A DNA stretch of 32,468 nt from Deltaproteobacteria bacterium (GTDB taxonomy: Bacteria; Desulfobacterota; Binatia; UTPRO1): assembly GCA_029262315.1 (NCBI GenBank), contig JAJCZP010000122.1, positions 1-32,468 on the forward strand, written 5' to 3'. Shown piece by piece: positions 22,634-30,674 of this stretch (the stretch's first letter is position 1; the number at the start of each line of letters is the position of its first letter). A model generated the notes under the pieces. The model ran no database searches. It saw only the letters and a list, made by a program, of their open reading frames with translations, and had not been told where the DNA came from. The position numbers and the translations under genes are program-made.

Positions 22634-24622
22634 CTAAATCACGAGCCCGATGGTGGCACCATGCTGGGTGGCCTCCGCCATGAAACGCGGGACCCACGCC
22701 GAACCGGCCACGTAGAGCTGCGCGACCTTCCCCTCCACCTTCAGCTGATCGTACAAATCGTGCTGCGGCACCGACCCGTAGACCAGGACGACGGAGTCGA
22801 ACCCTTCCTTCCGGTAGGTGTGCCCACCGAACGAAGACACGAACTCGAGCCCGTCGGCCTGAATCTCGGTCAGCACCAGATTGGGCGTGACCTGCACTCC
22901 GACGTTTTCCATGTGGGCCAAGACCATCGCGACCGAGTACCTCGCGATCTCGAAGCCGAGCTGTGTGGACTTGTGGAAAACCTCGACCTGTTTGCCCTTC
23001 TGCGCCAGATACTCGGCGATGGTGGGCGTCTCGTAGTAGTCTTCCTGTGACACTATCGCGACCCGCTCTCCGATCTGCACATTGCCCCGGATGGCATCCC
23101 AACCCTGGACCACATGTGGCAAGTCGAGACCTTTCACATCGTCGGGAACGCGCGGCAGCGAGCCCGTGGCGATGACGACGGCGTCCGCGGACAGCGCATT
23201 GATCGTGTCGAGATCCGCCCCGGTCTCGAGCTGCACATCCACACCGAGACGGGCGAGTTCGTTCTCCTCGAAATAGATCTGGTCTTCGAAATCATCGCGC
23301 CCTGGCGCCTTGGACGCGAGGATGAGCTGCCCGCCCAAACGCTTGCCCTGTTCGAGGACGGTGACCTTGTGTCCACGCTCGGCCGCAATGCGCGCGGCCT
23401 CGCATCCGGCAATACCGCCGCCGACGACGACGACCTTCTTTGGCGAATCCGTCGGACGGTATTCGTTCGCCCAGCGCACCTCATTGCCGATGACAGGATT
23501 GATCGAGCATCTGGGTTTATAGGGGAAGGTCATCGGCTCCGACGCCTCGTCGATACAGCGCGTACAGCTGATACAGCGACGAATCTCGGCCAGGCGTCCC
23601 TCGCGCGCCTTGTTGGCGAACTCAGCGTCGGCAATCCCTGCGCGCACCATGCCGATCAGGTCGCAGTACCCTTCCTTCAGCATCTCCTCGGCGATCACGG
23701 GATCGTTGACGCGCCCGGTAAAAAGGACTTTCGTCTTCGGATCGAGGTCGGCGCGCGCCGCCTTACCGAACTCCCGAAACTCACCGTGACCGAAGTACGA
23801 CGACGGCACGTAGGACGGTGCGCCCCAACAGTGCCCCACGTCGACACTGACGAAATCAAGGAGGCCGGACTCGCCGATGTAGTAGACCATTTCCCGCGAT
23901 TCGAGATTGTCGAAACCGCCCTGACGGAACTCCTTGCCGCTCATGCGGATACCGAGCGCCAGGCCATCGCCGACCGCGCCGCGGACGCGCTCGAGCGCCT
24001 CCACCACGAAACGAATACGCCCCTGCGGGCCGCCTCCCCACTTGTCGGTTCGCTTGTTCGTCACCGGCGACAAGAAACTGTAGCCGAGCGTCTCATGGGC
24101 GCAGTGAATCTCAATGCCATCCGCGCCGATGTCCTTGGCCACGGCTGCGGCGTCGGCGTAGATCTGCAGGATGGCCTGGATCTCCTCCTCGCCGAGCGTA
24201 TGGGGAGTGTAGTCCTGAGCACCGACGACCGGGATCGCCGATGGAGACCACACCGCACTGAGATGGGTCAGTTGCACGATCGCCACGGAGCCGGCGTCGT
24301 GGACCTCATCCGTAAACTTCTTCATGCCGACGTGGAAGGCCGGATTCTGATAGGCGGCCTGGTGTGCGGCGAACCCGACGGAGAGACCGACTTCATCCGG
24401 CGTTTCCGGTGGGAACGGAAAGTTCAGCAGCCAAGTTTCGCTGCCGATCCAGCCAGTACCACCGCGGGCCTTGGCCGCATGGTGCGCAATGAAGTTGTCG
24501 TCGATCTCACCAGGGATCTGCGACGAATTGATGGTGTTCGTGGTCTCGCAGATACGATTCGGCACCAGCATCGGCCCAACCTGCAAGGGTGAGAAGAGAT
24601 GTTCGAATACGACACTACTCAC
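22634..24622 (-). CDS. Old-yellow-enzyme / 2,4-dienoyl-CoA reductase-type flavoprotein with 4Fe-4S motif
   Basis: This 662-aa protein has three parts: an N-terminal FMN TIM barrel (about 1-345; GADGIEIHCAHETLGYSF, SPVTNKRTDKWGG, FTGRVNDP), a 4Fe-4S motif with Cys350, Cys353, Cys356 and Cys372, and C-terminal FAD and NAD(P) Rossmann domains (VVVVGGGIAGCEAA at about 397-410; AVVIATGS). This is the layout of FadH, trimethylamine dehydrogenase and related enoate reductases. The usual EIHxAHGYL helix reads EIHCAHETLG. It would reduce an alkene beside a carbonyl or demethylate an amine, with electrons entering from NAD(P)H. GTG 24622 has an AGGAGAA about 10 bp upstream. It begins 28 bp after the Ddn-like gene, so they are co-transcribed. 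The substrate is unknown. Confidence 0.9.
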   Translation of the reverse strand: MSSVVFEHLFSPLQVGPMLVPNRICETTNTINSSQIPGEIDDNFIAHHAAKARGGTGWIGSETWLLNFPFPPETPDEVGLSVGFAAHQAAYQNPAFHVGMKKFTDEVHDAGSVAIVQLTHLSAVWSPSAIPVVGAQDYTPHTLGEEEIQAILQIYADAAAVAKDIGADGIEIHCAHETLGYSFLSPVTNKRTDKWGGGPQGRIRFVVEALERVRGAVGDGLALGIRMSGKEFRQGGFDNLESREMVYYIGESGLLDFVSVDVGHCWGAPSYVPSSYFGHGEFREFGKAARADLDPKTKVLFTGRVNDPVIAEEMLKEGYCDLIGMVRAGIADAEFANKAREGRLAEIRRCISCTRCIDEASEPMTFPYKPRCSINPVIGNEVRWANEYRPTDSPKKVVVVGGGIAGCEAARIAAERGHKVTVLEQGKRLGGQLILASKAPGRDDFEDQIYFEENELARLGVDVQLETGADLDTINALSADAVVIATGSLPRVPDDVKGLDLPHVVQGWDAIRGNVQIGERVAIVSQEDYYETPTIAEYLAQKGKQVEVFHKSTQLGFEIARYSVAMVLAHMENVGVQVTPNLVLTEIQADGLEFVSSFGGHTYRKEGFDSVVLVYGSVPQHDLYDQLKVEGKVAQLYVAGSAWVPRFMAEATQHGATIGLVI

Positions 24623-24650
24623 TGTGAGTCGTTCTCCTCATCGGGTCAGA

Positions 24651-25160
24651 TTACGCCGCGGCGCCGGGAGTCAGGATGACGATCGGAAAGGGACGGTCGG
24701 TCTGCTTCTGGAAATGGCTCCAGACGGGAAACATCGCGTCCAGTTTCGGCCACAGGGCTTTCCGCTCGGCATCGGAGGCGTTCCGAGCGACGGCCTTCAT
24801 CTTGCGATCGTCCAGCTGCAGCCAGCAGTTCGAATTCGCAGTGACGTTGAGACACCACGCAGGATGCGCGTCGTAACCGGCGAGCGATCCAACAACGACC
24901 ATTTCGTCGCCGTCCTGAAGGAAGACGAGCGCCACGGTGCGTTCCTTGCCTGATTTGCGACCGATCGAGGTCAGCAACAATGTCGGCAATCCCGACGGGC
25001 CCCCGCCCGTGGACCGGCCCGCGGGATCAGCCAGGTACGCCTCGACATCCGCCTTCCCGTCACTTCGGATACGGTCGATCGAAGACGTCTGATCCTGGAT
25101 GGTCGCCCAGTCTTCGTCCGACATGAAATCAGGCTTCTGGATGCTTTCGCGACCGGACAT
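24651..25160 (-). CDS. Nitroreductase/F420-dependent Ddn (DUF385) family protein
   Basis: This 169-aa protein belongs to the Ddn/Fgd-type split-barrel family (F420H2-dependent quinone or nitro reductases). Key parts are LPTLLLTSIGRKSGKERTVALVFLQDGDEMVVVGSLAG and HPAWCLNVTANSNCWLQLDDRKMKAVARNASDAERKALWPKLDAMFPVWSHFQ, matching the family core. F420H2 would serve as hydride donor, possibly for quinone or enone reduction. ATG 25160 has GGGAGG about 6 bp upstream; the frame to 25202 is less likely. It precedes the old-yellow-enzyme-type gene by 28 bp and follows an LLM-class gene, so F420 chemistry may link them. Two palindromic sites lie upstream at 25194-25226. Confidence 0.9.
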   Translation of the reverse strand: MSGRESIQKPDFMSDEDWATIQDQTSSIDRIRSDGKADVEAYLADPAGRSTGGGPSGLPTLLLTSIGRKSGKERTVALVFLQDGDEMVVVGSLAGYDAHPAWCLNVTANSNCWLQLDDRKMKAVARNASDAERKALWPKLDAMFPVWSHFQKQTDRPFPIVILTPGAAA

Positions 25161-25191
25161 GTTCTGCCTCCCGAGCCCGAATATCGTGTGA

Positions 25192-25228
25192 TTGTGGGCC
25201 ACCGGGATACTACCTCAGTGGCCCACAA
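25192..25228. promoter_or_regulatory. Paired palindromes GTGGNCCAC, candidate operator
   Basis: TTGTGGGCCAC (25192-25202) and GTGGCCCACAA (25218-25228) are exact inverted copies. Each half is itself nearly palindromic (GTGG-N-CCAC), with centres 24 bp apart. They lie 32-68 bp upstream of the Ddn-like start. No T-run follows, so an operator is more likely than a terminator (inference). Confidence 0.45.
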
Positions 25229-25338
25229 ACCCAAGCCTACCGGGAAGCGGCGGCAGCATCTCCGCGAAAAAAGGCGGCCCGCCGCCGAACTCCCGGAGGC
25301 CCTGAACGCAATCGCCCGCAACGCAGGGCCGGAACTCC

Positions 25339-26241
25339 TCAACCGAGCTTGGCGATCACCTCGTCGCCGTAGCGCTTGATGGCATCCTGCTTCACCGCCA
25401 GAGGGGGTTGCTGCTGCATGAAAGCGGCCACTCCCAAATGCGCCGGAGTGTCAGGCATGGTCCACGGCGTAACCTGGAGGTCCGTCACGCCGAGATCCTT
25501 GAGGCGTCGGATGTCATCGACGGTCTGCGCGTCCGGGCAGTGCAGCATGATGTCGAAAGGCTCGTTCTCGCGTCCAAACTCGCGTCGGAGATTCTGCAGC
25601 TCCGTGATCGCTCCCTCGATCTCGTCCATGGGATGCATGACCCCGATCCATCCGTCGCCGAAGCGGGCGGCGCGCTTGAGCGCAGGCTTGCTCGTTCCGC
25701 CCACGTAAATTGGCACCGGGATTTTGGGCACAGGCGCCATGATCAGCCTGTCGAAATCGTAGTACTTCCCGTGAAACTCGACCATGCCCCCGCCCATCAG
25801 GAGCCGGAGGATCTGGATAGCCTCGTTCTGACGAGCGCCGCGGGTCTTCTTGTCCATGCCGAGCCATCTAAATTCCTCGGGCATCCACGCCAGCCCGACA
25901 CCGAGCGCAACGCGCCCACCCGACACCGCCGCAACGGAGCACAGGCTCTTGGCCTCGAGCAGGGGCTGTCGAATTGCCAGTCGCAGCACGGAGGGAATGA
26001 ATCGAATGCGCTGCGTGACAGTCGCCATCGCCGTGATCGCAACCCAAGGATCCAGGACCGGGAGATCGAGCGGCCAAAAGCGTGTGCCGTCCGGAGTATA
26101 TGGATACGGAACCGAAATCTTCTCCGGAAAGAACGGTGCGTCGGCAACCTGAATGCTATCCCAGCCCGCCCCCTCCGCCGTGCGGGCGATCTCCTGATGC
26201 TGGGCCGGATCGACCATGAACAGGTGAAATCCGAATCTCAT
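25339..26241 (-). CDS. LLM-class F420-dependent oxidoreductase
   Basis: This 300-aa protein is a bacterial-luciferase-like (LLM) TIM barrel. It has MRFGFHLFMVDPAQHQEIARTAEGAGWDSIQVADAPFF, the WVAITAMATVTQRIRFIPSVLRLAIRQP segment, SGGRVALGVGLAWMPEEFRWLGMD, PVPIYVGGTSKPALKRAARFGDGWIG, and LKDLGVTDLQVTPW near the end. In lineages with F420 these enzymes use F420H2; others use FMNH2. The flanking Ddn-like gene favours F420 here (inference). ATG 26241 has a GGGAGACGAGG about 3-5 bp upstream. It lies 85 bp after the VOC gene and 178 bp before the Ddn-like gene. Substrates in the family include secondary alcohols, phosphates and enones; this one is unknown. Confidence 0.92.
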   Translation of the reverse strand: MRFGFHLFMVDPAQHQEIARTAEGAGWDSIQVADAPFFPEKISVPYPYTPDGTRFWPLDLPVLDPWVAITAMATVTQRIRFIPSVLRLAIRQPLLEAKSLCSVAAVSGGRVALGVGLAWMPEEFRWLGMDKKTRGARQNEAIQILRLLMGGGMVEFHGKYYDFDRLIMAPVPKIPVPIYVGGTSKPALKRAARFGDGWIGVMHPMDEIEGAITELQNLRREFGRENEPFDIMLHCPDAQTVDDIRRLKDLGVTDLQVTPWTMPDTPAHLGVAAFMQQQPPLAVKQDAIKRYGDEVIAKLG

Positions 26242-26256
26242 GCCTCGTCTCCCTTC

Positions 26257-26288
26257 TTGACGTACCGCGCTCCCGGAGTGCGCGTCAA
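26257..26288. promoter_or_regulatory. Inverted repeat upstream of the LLM gene
   Basis: TTGACG (26257-26262) and CGTCAA (26283-26288) form perfect arms with an inner GC-rich hairpin between them. On the minus strand the TTGACG would be a good -35. The site could be an operator of the LLM gene or the end of the VOC transcript. A further small repeat GTAGCG-agtgc-CGCTAC (26314-26330) spans the VOC stop. Confidence 0.35.
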
Positions 26289-26326
26289 TTGGGAGAACGC
26301 TATAGGGGCCACCGTAGCGAGTGCCG

Positions 26327-27124
26327 CTACTCGTCGGGGTTCTTGAGATACATCACGTTGAAGACGGCACCCTGCGAATCCGAGACGACGGCGAAGCGTC
26401 CTGGCTCGATGTCGATCGGTCCGGCGAAAAGCTGACCGCCAAGCTCCTTCACTTTGGCAACGGCGGCATCGCAATCCTCGACCGCGAAGTAGGTCGACCA
26501 TAGGGGAGGCATGTCTCCCATCTGCGATTGCCACGGCAAGATACCGCCGTTGGTGCGCTCGCCGTTCTTGATCTCACGGTATCCGTTCTCGGCGTCGCCA
26601 GGCTGAATGTTCCATCCGAAAAGCCGCTCGTAGAACTTCGCCGATCCGTCGACATCACGGGTGCAGAGCTCGTTCCAACAAAACGTGCCCGGAACGTTGG
26701 CGAGCCCGCTTCCCGCGTGGTTCCCCGGCTGCCAGATGGACAGCCGCGCGCCGGCAGGGTCGGCGAAGATCGACATCCGACCGACGAGCGCCCCGCCGAC
26801 CTGGATGTCGATCACCGGCATCTGCGGCTGTGCGCCGAGTTCCTGCGCCTGCGCGAGGGAAGCATCCGCGTCCTCGACCGTGACGTAGCTGTTCCAATGC
26901 GGTGGGACGCCTGCCTGCTTCAGCTCGTCGGGCATCGCCCCCATCCCCGCGATGCTGGCATCGCCGAGATGGAACATCGTATAGGCGCCGCCCTCATCGT
27001 TCGCGGTCGGCGCCGCCGACCATCCGAACAGCGCGCCGTAGAACTTCGCCGCGGCGTCGACGTCAGGAGTCATCAAGTCGATCCAAGAGAACTGGCCGGG
27101 CGCATATCGATCGAATCGTGCCAT
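26327..27124 (-). CDS. VOC family protein with two glyoxalase-like domains
   Basis: This 265-aa protein has two tandem vicinal-oxygen-chelate domains, each about 120 aa: GQFSWIDLMTPDVDAAAKFYGALFGWS and, in the second, GTFCWNELCTRDVDGSAKFYERLFGWN. Each carries His or Glu/Asp at the usual metal positions (WNSYVTVEDAD; WSTYFAVEDCDAAV; FADPAGARLSIWQ; SDSQGAVFNVMY). VOC proteins chelate a metal to act as glyoxalases, ring-cleaving dioxygenases, isomerases or antibiotic-resistance binders; this two-domain type is common and uncharacterised. ATG 27124 has GGAGGAGG about 10 bp upstream. It is the first gene of the minus-strand redox run. Role within that run is not determined. Confidence 0.88.
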   Translation of the reverse strand: MARFDRYAPGQFSWIDLMTPDVDAAAKFYGALFGWSAAPTANDEGGAYTMFHLGDASIAGMGAMPDELKQAGVPPHWNSYVTVEDADASLAQAQELGAQPQMPVIDIQVGGALVGRMSIFADPAGARLSIWQPGNHAGSGLANVPGTFCWNELCTRDVDGSAKFYERLFGWNIQPGDAENGYREIKNGERTNGGILPWQSQMGDMPPLWSTYFAVEDCDAAVAKVKELGGQLFAGPIDIEPGRFAVVSDSQGAVFNVMYLKNPDE

Positions 27125-27216
27125 GGAATCGCTACCTCCTCCGCAGAATTGGGTCACCTCTGACACGCGGGCTCGCGTCAACGCAAGGTCGTAGATTCAC
27201 CCGCCGCGCCAGTAGT

Positions 27217-28311
27217 TCAGCGCGACCAACGCGGGACACCAGTCCCGAAGACGTTGATCGCGCGGTTGAACGGGGCTCGACGGTCCGAATCGTACTCTGA
27301 CGCTTTCGGCGGCGCCGCATCCCACAGGACGGCAGCATGCGACTCCGGAAGATGTCGTCGCACCTGGCTGCGAGCCACATCATCGAGGCACTGCCACGCC
27401 CGCCGCAATTCTTCGAGGCACCAGACCCGGTAACGCGATGTCGGGACCCGTGTGTATCGACATCCCTGTATTTCCTGGTCGTATCGCCGCAGCCCACGCC
27501 CGTAGGCAGTCGCGTTCTCGCGCAACTGCACCAGGTGCGTTTCGCAGGCCTCGGTGAGCAACGCGGCAAGGGGAGGATCGATCTCCGAAACGAGCTCCGG
27601 AGCGGTTTCGGTGGCGCGCGTGTTCCACATCCGAGCGACCCAGGCGTAGACGCCTGGCGCCCGGCGACGCATGATCTCCGCTGGCGTCGGATCCTGACCG
27701 AAATGTCGGAGCATCGGCGCCATGCAGCCGAAGTCCGCGATCGTTGGCGCATTCCCGAGGACGAATCGGCGTTCGGCGAGAATCGCCTCCATGCGATCGA
27801 GTGCGTTCGCATAGCTTCGCTCCACGTGTGCGCGCGTCGCTCGGTTGACACCGTCGCCGCGCACGAATCCACCGAGTTGCCGAACCGTGAGGAGGAGTCG
27901 CTTGACGAAACGCGGCAGCGGATAGTGCGTCAACAGCTCATCGGCCAGCAACCCGCTCGCGTACTGTCGATCCTGACGGTAGCTCCATCGATAGTGCATC
28001 GCCGGACGCCACAGCCACTCGTCGGCGTAGTCCTCCAAGAGGAGAGCGACGAAACGCATCGCCGGATCGCTCGGATAAATCGATGGCCGATCCTGCTGCG
28101 TGTCGAACCACGCGAGCACCGGCGTCGAGTCGGACATCCATCGGCCGTCCTCGAGTTGGACGATCGGCATTTGGACAGTGCCCGCACCTGCGCGAATCTC
28201 ACGCTCGTTCCCGATCGTGGGGAGCAGCTCGTAGTCGAGCGACCGAAAGCGCAGATAGGTTTCGAGTTTCCCGGTATAGTAGGAGATGCGCGACCCGAAG
28301 ACACGAATCAT
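27217..28311 (-). CDS. GST-like protein, larger than usual
   Basis: This 364-aa protein has a thioredoxin-like N-terminal domain (IRVFGSRISYYTGKLETYLRFRSLDYELL, then MPIVQLEDGRWMSDSTPVLAWFDTQ with the cis-Pro and SDST gamma-Glu site) and a helical GST C-terminal domain (ADELLTHYPLPRFVKRLL; GNAPTIADFGCMAPMLRHFGQDP). No active-site Cys is visible; Tyr or Ser would serve. A final about 110 residues form an additional basic segment unlike ordinary GSTs. ATG 28311 starts right at the domain; the frame runs open another 600 bp upstream but is on the shadow strand of other sequence. It is divergent from the DUF4345 gene, 180 bp away. Glutathione use is inferred. Confidence 0.75.
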   Translation of the reverse strand: MIRVFGSRISYYTGKLETYLRFRSLDYELLPTIGNEREIRAGAGTVQMPIVQLEDGRWMSDSTPVLAWFDTQQDRPSIYPSDPAMRFVALLLEDYADEWLWRPAMHYRWSYRQDRQYASGLLADELLTHYPLPRFVKRLLLTVRQLGGFVRGDGVNRATRAHVERSYANALDRMEAILAERRFVLGNAPTIADFGCMAPMLRHFGQDPTPAEIMRRRAPGVYAWVARMWNTRATETAPELVSEIDPPLAALLTEACETHLVQLRENATAYGRGLRRYDQEIQGCRYTRVPTSRYRVWCLEELRRAWQCLDDVARSQVRRHLPESHAAVLWDAAPPKASEYDSDRRAPFNRAINVFGTGVPRWSR

Positions 28312-28491
28312 GGAGTCGTCTCGTACAGGGAACCTGCGACCCGGGAAAGCAGTGGTCAACGCACCGGGGCGCTGACGTGCATCTCCGAGGGCCGGCGCTA
28401 CGTCCCACAGCGAAAGCCGGCTCTCGCATCGCGTTGCCGCAACGCCCGCGAGACTGCTATCTCTCGCTTGCTGGAGGAGGATTCCAACCAA

Positions 28492-28860
28492 ATGACACGT
28501 CTGTACCTCATGTTGACAGCCGGCGGTTTGGCATTGGTCGCTGTGGGCTATGGTTTCGCACCGCACACCGCGATCGGCTCGCTCGTCGATCTGCCGATGG
28601 ACAGCGTCGATCAGGTCCATCTCCTCCGCGCTGTGATGGGTCTCTATTTGGGATTGGCCTGTTTTTGGCTTCTCGGAGCGAGTCGCCCTACGTACGCGCG
28701 TGCCGCAGTGATGAGCGTCGTGTTCTTCATGTTCGGGCTCGCCTTCGGGCGCATCGCAAGCATGGTCTTCGACGGCATCCCAAGCCTGTTCCTGGTCGGG
28801 GCAACGGGCGTGGAGATAGCCTCCGGCACCTGGGGACTCTTCATTCTGCGCGAGCCGTAA
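28492..28860 (+). CDS. DUF4345 family small membrane protein
   Basis: This 122-aa protein has four hydrophobic segments (about 5-26, 45-66, 71-92 and 98-120) with short loops and little else. It matches the DUF4345 family of small inner-membrane proteins in composition and in GLYLGLACFWLLGA and FGLAFGRIASMVFDG patterns. No function is established that I know. ATG 28492 has GGAGGAGG (28472-28479) about 12 bp upstream; longer ORFs in the same frame, open to 27337, are antisense to the GST-like gene and are not used. It is divergent from the GST-like gene. It converges with the delta-60 repeat gene, with 181 bp between stops. Confidence 0.75.
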   Translation: MTRLYLMLTAGGLALVAVGYGFAPHTAIGSLVDLPMDSVDQVHLLRAVMGLYLGLACFWLLGASRPTYARAAVMSVVFFMFGLAFGRIASMVFDGIPSLFLVGATGVEIASGTWGLFILREP

Positions 28861-28971
28861 ATCCTGGCGGGCGGGGGACGCCGCGCGCAGCTTTCGAGAC
28901 CGCTTCGAGAAAGGCAGCACGGAATCACCGCAGAGCATCCCATTCCCAGAATGTCCCGATGGTCCTGCGAA

Positions 28972-28990
28972 ACCCGAAACGGTTCCGGGT
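28972..28990. terminator. Weak hairpin between convergent genes
   Basis: ACCCGAAAC and GTTCCGGGT form near-complementary arms with one mismatch, between the DUF4345 and delta-60 repeat stops. The loop is tight and no T-run follows, so this is only a position-based terminator candidate. Confidence 0.2.
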
Positions 28991-29041
28991 CGGGATCCTC
29001 ACACGATTTCCACCCATCTGACCCGCGCAAGGGGAAATGCG

Positions 29042-30322
29042 CTATGGCAGGAAGCGGAGAATGCCGAACGACGCCCCGGTGCTCGCCTCGGACGCACCGA
29101 CGACCACGATCTTGCCGTCCGGCTGCAACGCCATCGCGCCGAGCACCCTGACCGCGCTCGGGACCGAGGCGACCCCGCCATCCCCGAACGTCGAATCGAA
29201 CGCTCCGTCCGGCGCGAATCGCACCACGATCAGGCCCTGTGGTCCTGACCCAACAACGACGACCTTGCCATCTGCCTGTAGTGCCATGTCGGCACCCTCG
29301 GCTCTTACACCGAAGTCCGTTTCCACGGTCCCGCTGTCACCGAAGCTGGCGTCCAGCGCCCCCGTTGACGTGAAGCGTGCCAGGCTCAGCTCGCTGGACG
29401 AACGGGTTAGCGCCGTGCCGGTGACAAGAATCTTGCCGTCGGGCAACACGGCGACCGCTTTACCGCTGGCGGGCAGCGGCACGATGGCAGGGTTCGGGCC
29501 GATTCCAGCCAGGGCGATTCCCCCGTCGCCAAAGGCGGCATCGCGTCTCCCGTCTGCCGTGTAGCGCCCGACAGCAATGTCGTCCATTGCACGTCCGACG
29601 ACCAGGAGACGGCCATCCGGTTGCGAGGCAATCGCGGAACCCAAGCCCCCCGGTCCGAAACCCAGATCCTGCTGCCCGCCGTTGTTCCCGAAGGTGGCAT
29701 CGCGTTCCCCGTCCGCGTCGTACCGCACCAGGGTGTAGAAAGTACTCTCCACCCCGTTCCCATCCGCGACCTCGAACGACGCGACCGCGACGATCTTGCC
29801 ATCAGGTTGGAGCACAACGGTCGCGGCGTGACTGGTGAAACCTGCGAACTGAGTGGTGACGATCCCCTCCGTGCCGAACGTCGCATCCAGCACCCCCAGC
29901 GGCGTGTAACGCACCAGAGCGAACACCCGTTCGCCGAAGTCGTGCTGACCATCCAACCAACCGGCTGCAACGACACGGCCGTCAGGCAGAAGCGCGATCT
30001 CCACGATGGTCCCGGTGGCCGTTCCGACCCCCGTCATCGTCACCCCGGCAGTGCCGAACCCGGCGTCGAGGATTCCGTTCGGCTCGTAGCGTGCGATGAC
30101 CATCCTGTTGGACGCGACACCCGCAACGACGATCTTCCCGTCGGGTTGCACGAGGACAGCGGTCGGCAAAGTCCGCCCAGCCGGCGGGAACGCGGTCGTA
30201 ACGACACCCGATCGACCGAACGTGGGGTCGAGCGCTCCGGCGGGGCGAGGACCCTCGCCCGACCCATCGCCGCAACCCGCGACGGCCACGAGGGCAAGAA
30301 GGACGCCGCAGAGCGGCAGCAT
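29042..30322 (-). CDS. Delta-60 repeat (beta-propeller-like) lipoprotein
   Basis: This 426-aa protein has a lipoprotein signal (MLPLCGVLLALVAVAGC, Cys17) and then about seven repeats of 50-60 residues. Each has LDxxFGxxGxV followed by QPDGKIVVVG and xxVRYxxxG, the TIGR02608 delta-60 signature; they should fold as blades of a beta-propeller. Such proteins are extracytoplasmic and common in delta-proteobacteria, with adhesion or ligand-binding roles proposed but not proven. ATG 30322 is chosen as it begins the signal; GTG 30337 would add five residues. No ribosome site decides between them. It converges with the DUF4345 gene and is divergent from the remnant region after 30340. Confidence 0.85.
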   Translation of the reverse strand: MLPLCGVLLALVAVAGCGDGSGEGPRPAGALDPTFGRSGVVTTAFPPAGRTLPTAVLVQPDGKIVVAGVASNRMVIARYEPNGILDAGFGTAGVTMTGVGTATGTIVEIALLPDGRVVAAGWLDGQHDFGERVFALVRYTPLGVLDATFGTEGIVTTQFAGFTSHAATVVLQPDGKIVAVASFEVADGNGVESTFYTLVRYDADGERDATFGNNGGQQDLGFGPGGLGSAIASQPDGRLLVVGRAMDDIAVGRYTADGRRDAAFGDGGIALAGIGPNPAIVPLPASGKAVAVLPDGKILVTGTALTRSSSELSLARFTSTGALDASFGDSGTVETDFGVRAEGADMALQADGKVVVVGSGPQGLIVVRFAPDGAFDSTFGDGGVASVPSAVRVLGAMALQPDGKIVVVGASEASTGASFGILRFLP

Positions 30323-30411
30323 TCCGGCGTGACGCACGATACCAGTCTTAGTGCAGAAGGCCGGGGCCGAACAATACGACTACCGACGCCCACAACAAGG
30401 AGGCTTCCCGA

Positions 30412-30495
30412 ATGCGCGATATGAAGGCCGAGACGATCCCCGCGGCGATGCAGGTCACTGCCTACGAGGACTTGGGCGTGCCGGGGATCGCCTGA
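30412..30495 (+). pseudogene. Short ORF or gene remnant (27 codons)
   Basis: An AAGGAGG ribosome site about 8 bp upstream leads into a 27-aa ORF beginning MRDMKAETIPAAMQV. The start loosely resembles the N-terminus of zinc alcohol dehydrogenases/quinone oxidoreductases, but the stop TGATG comes after 27 codons and overlaps the next ATG. I read this as a truncated gene start; a true small protein cannot be excluded. Confidence 0.3.
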
Positions 30496-30674
30496 TGTCC
30501 AAGACCCTCCTCGGCGCCGAGCCGCGCTTGCTGCACGCGCGGGCGAACCGCCGACATCCTAGCTTTGGGCACGGTGCGTCAGTCCATGCGCTCGCTGGCA
30601 AGGTCGAGGTAGATGGACCAACGGGATGTCGAGGCAGACGCCGTGGAGAAAAGAATGGAGGAGCTGGATCATGA
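30495..30674 (+). other. Short ORF, stop/start-coupled on both sides
   Basis: This 59-codon ORF begins inside TGATG of the preceding ORF and ends with TGA overlapping the next ATG (ATGA). The product is rich in Arg, Gly and His and resembles no family I know; composition is not clearly coding. The chained overlaps suggest translational coupling or are by-products of decay. Confidence 0.2.

Noticed and set aside
23114-24592. 492-codon plus-strand frame
   Set aside because: It is antisense to the Fe-S flavoprotein, which has unmistakable motifs.
25188-25379. 63-codon plus-strand ORF between the Ddn-like and LLM genes
   Set aside because: It is rich in Arg and Pro, has no ribosome site and overlaps the palindromic region and the LLM 3' end.
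27337-28860. 507-codon plus-strand frame
   Set aside because: Only its last 123 codons (from ATG 28492 with a GGAGGAGG site) make a plausible protein; the rest is antisense to the GST-like gene.
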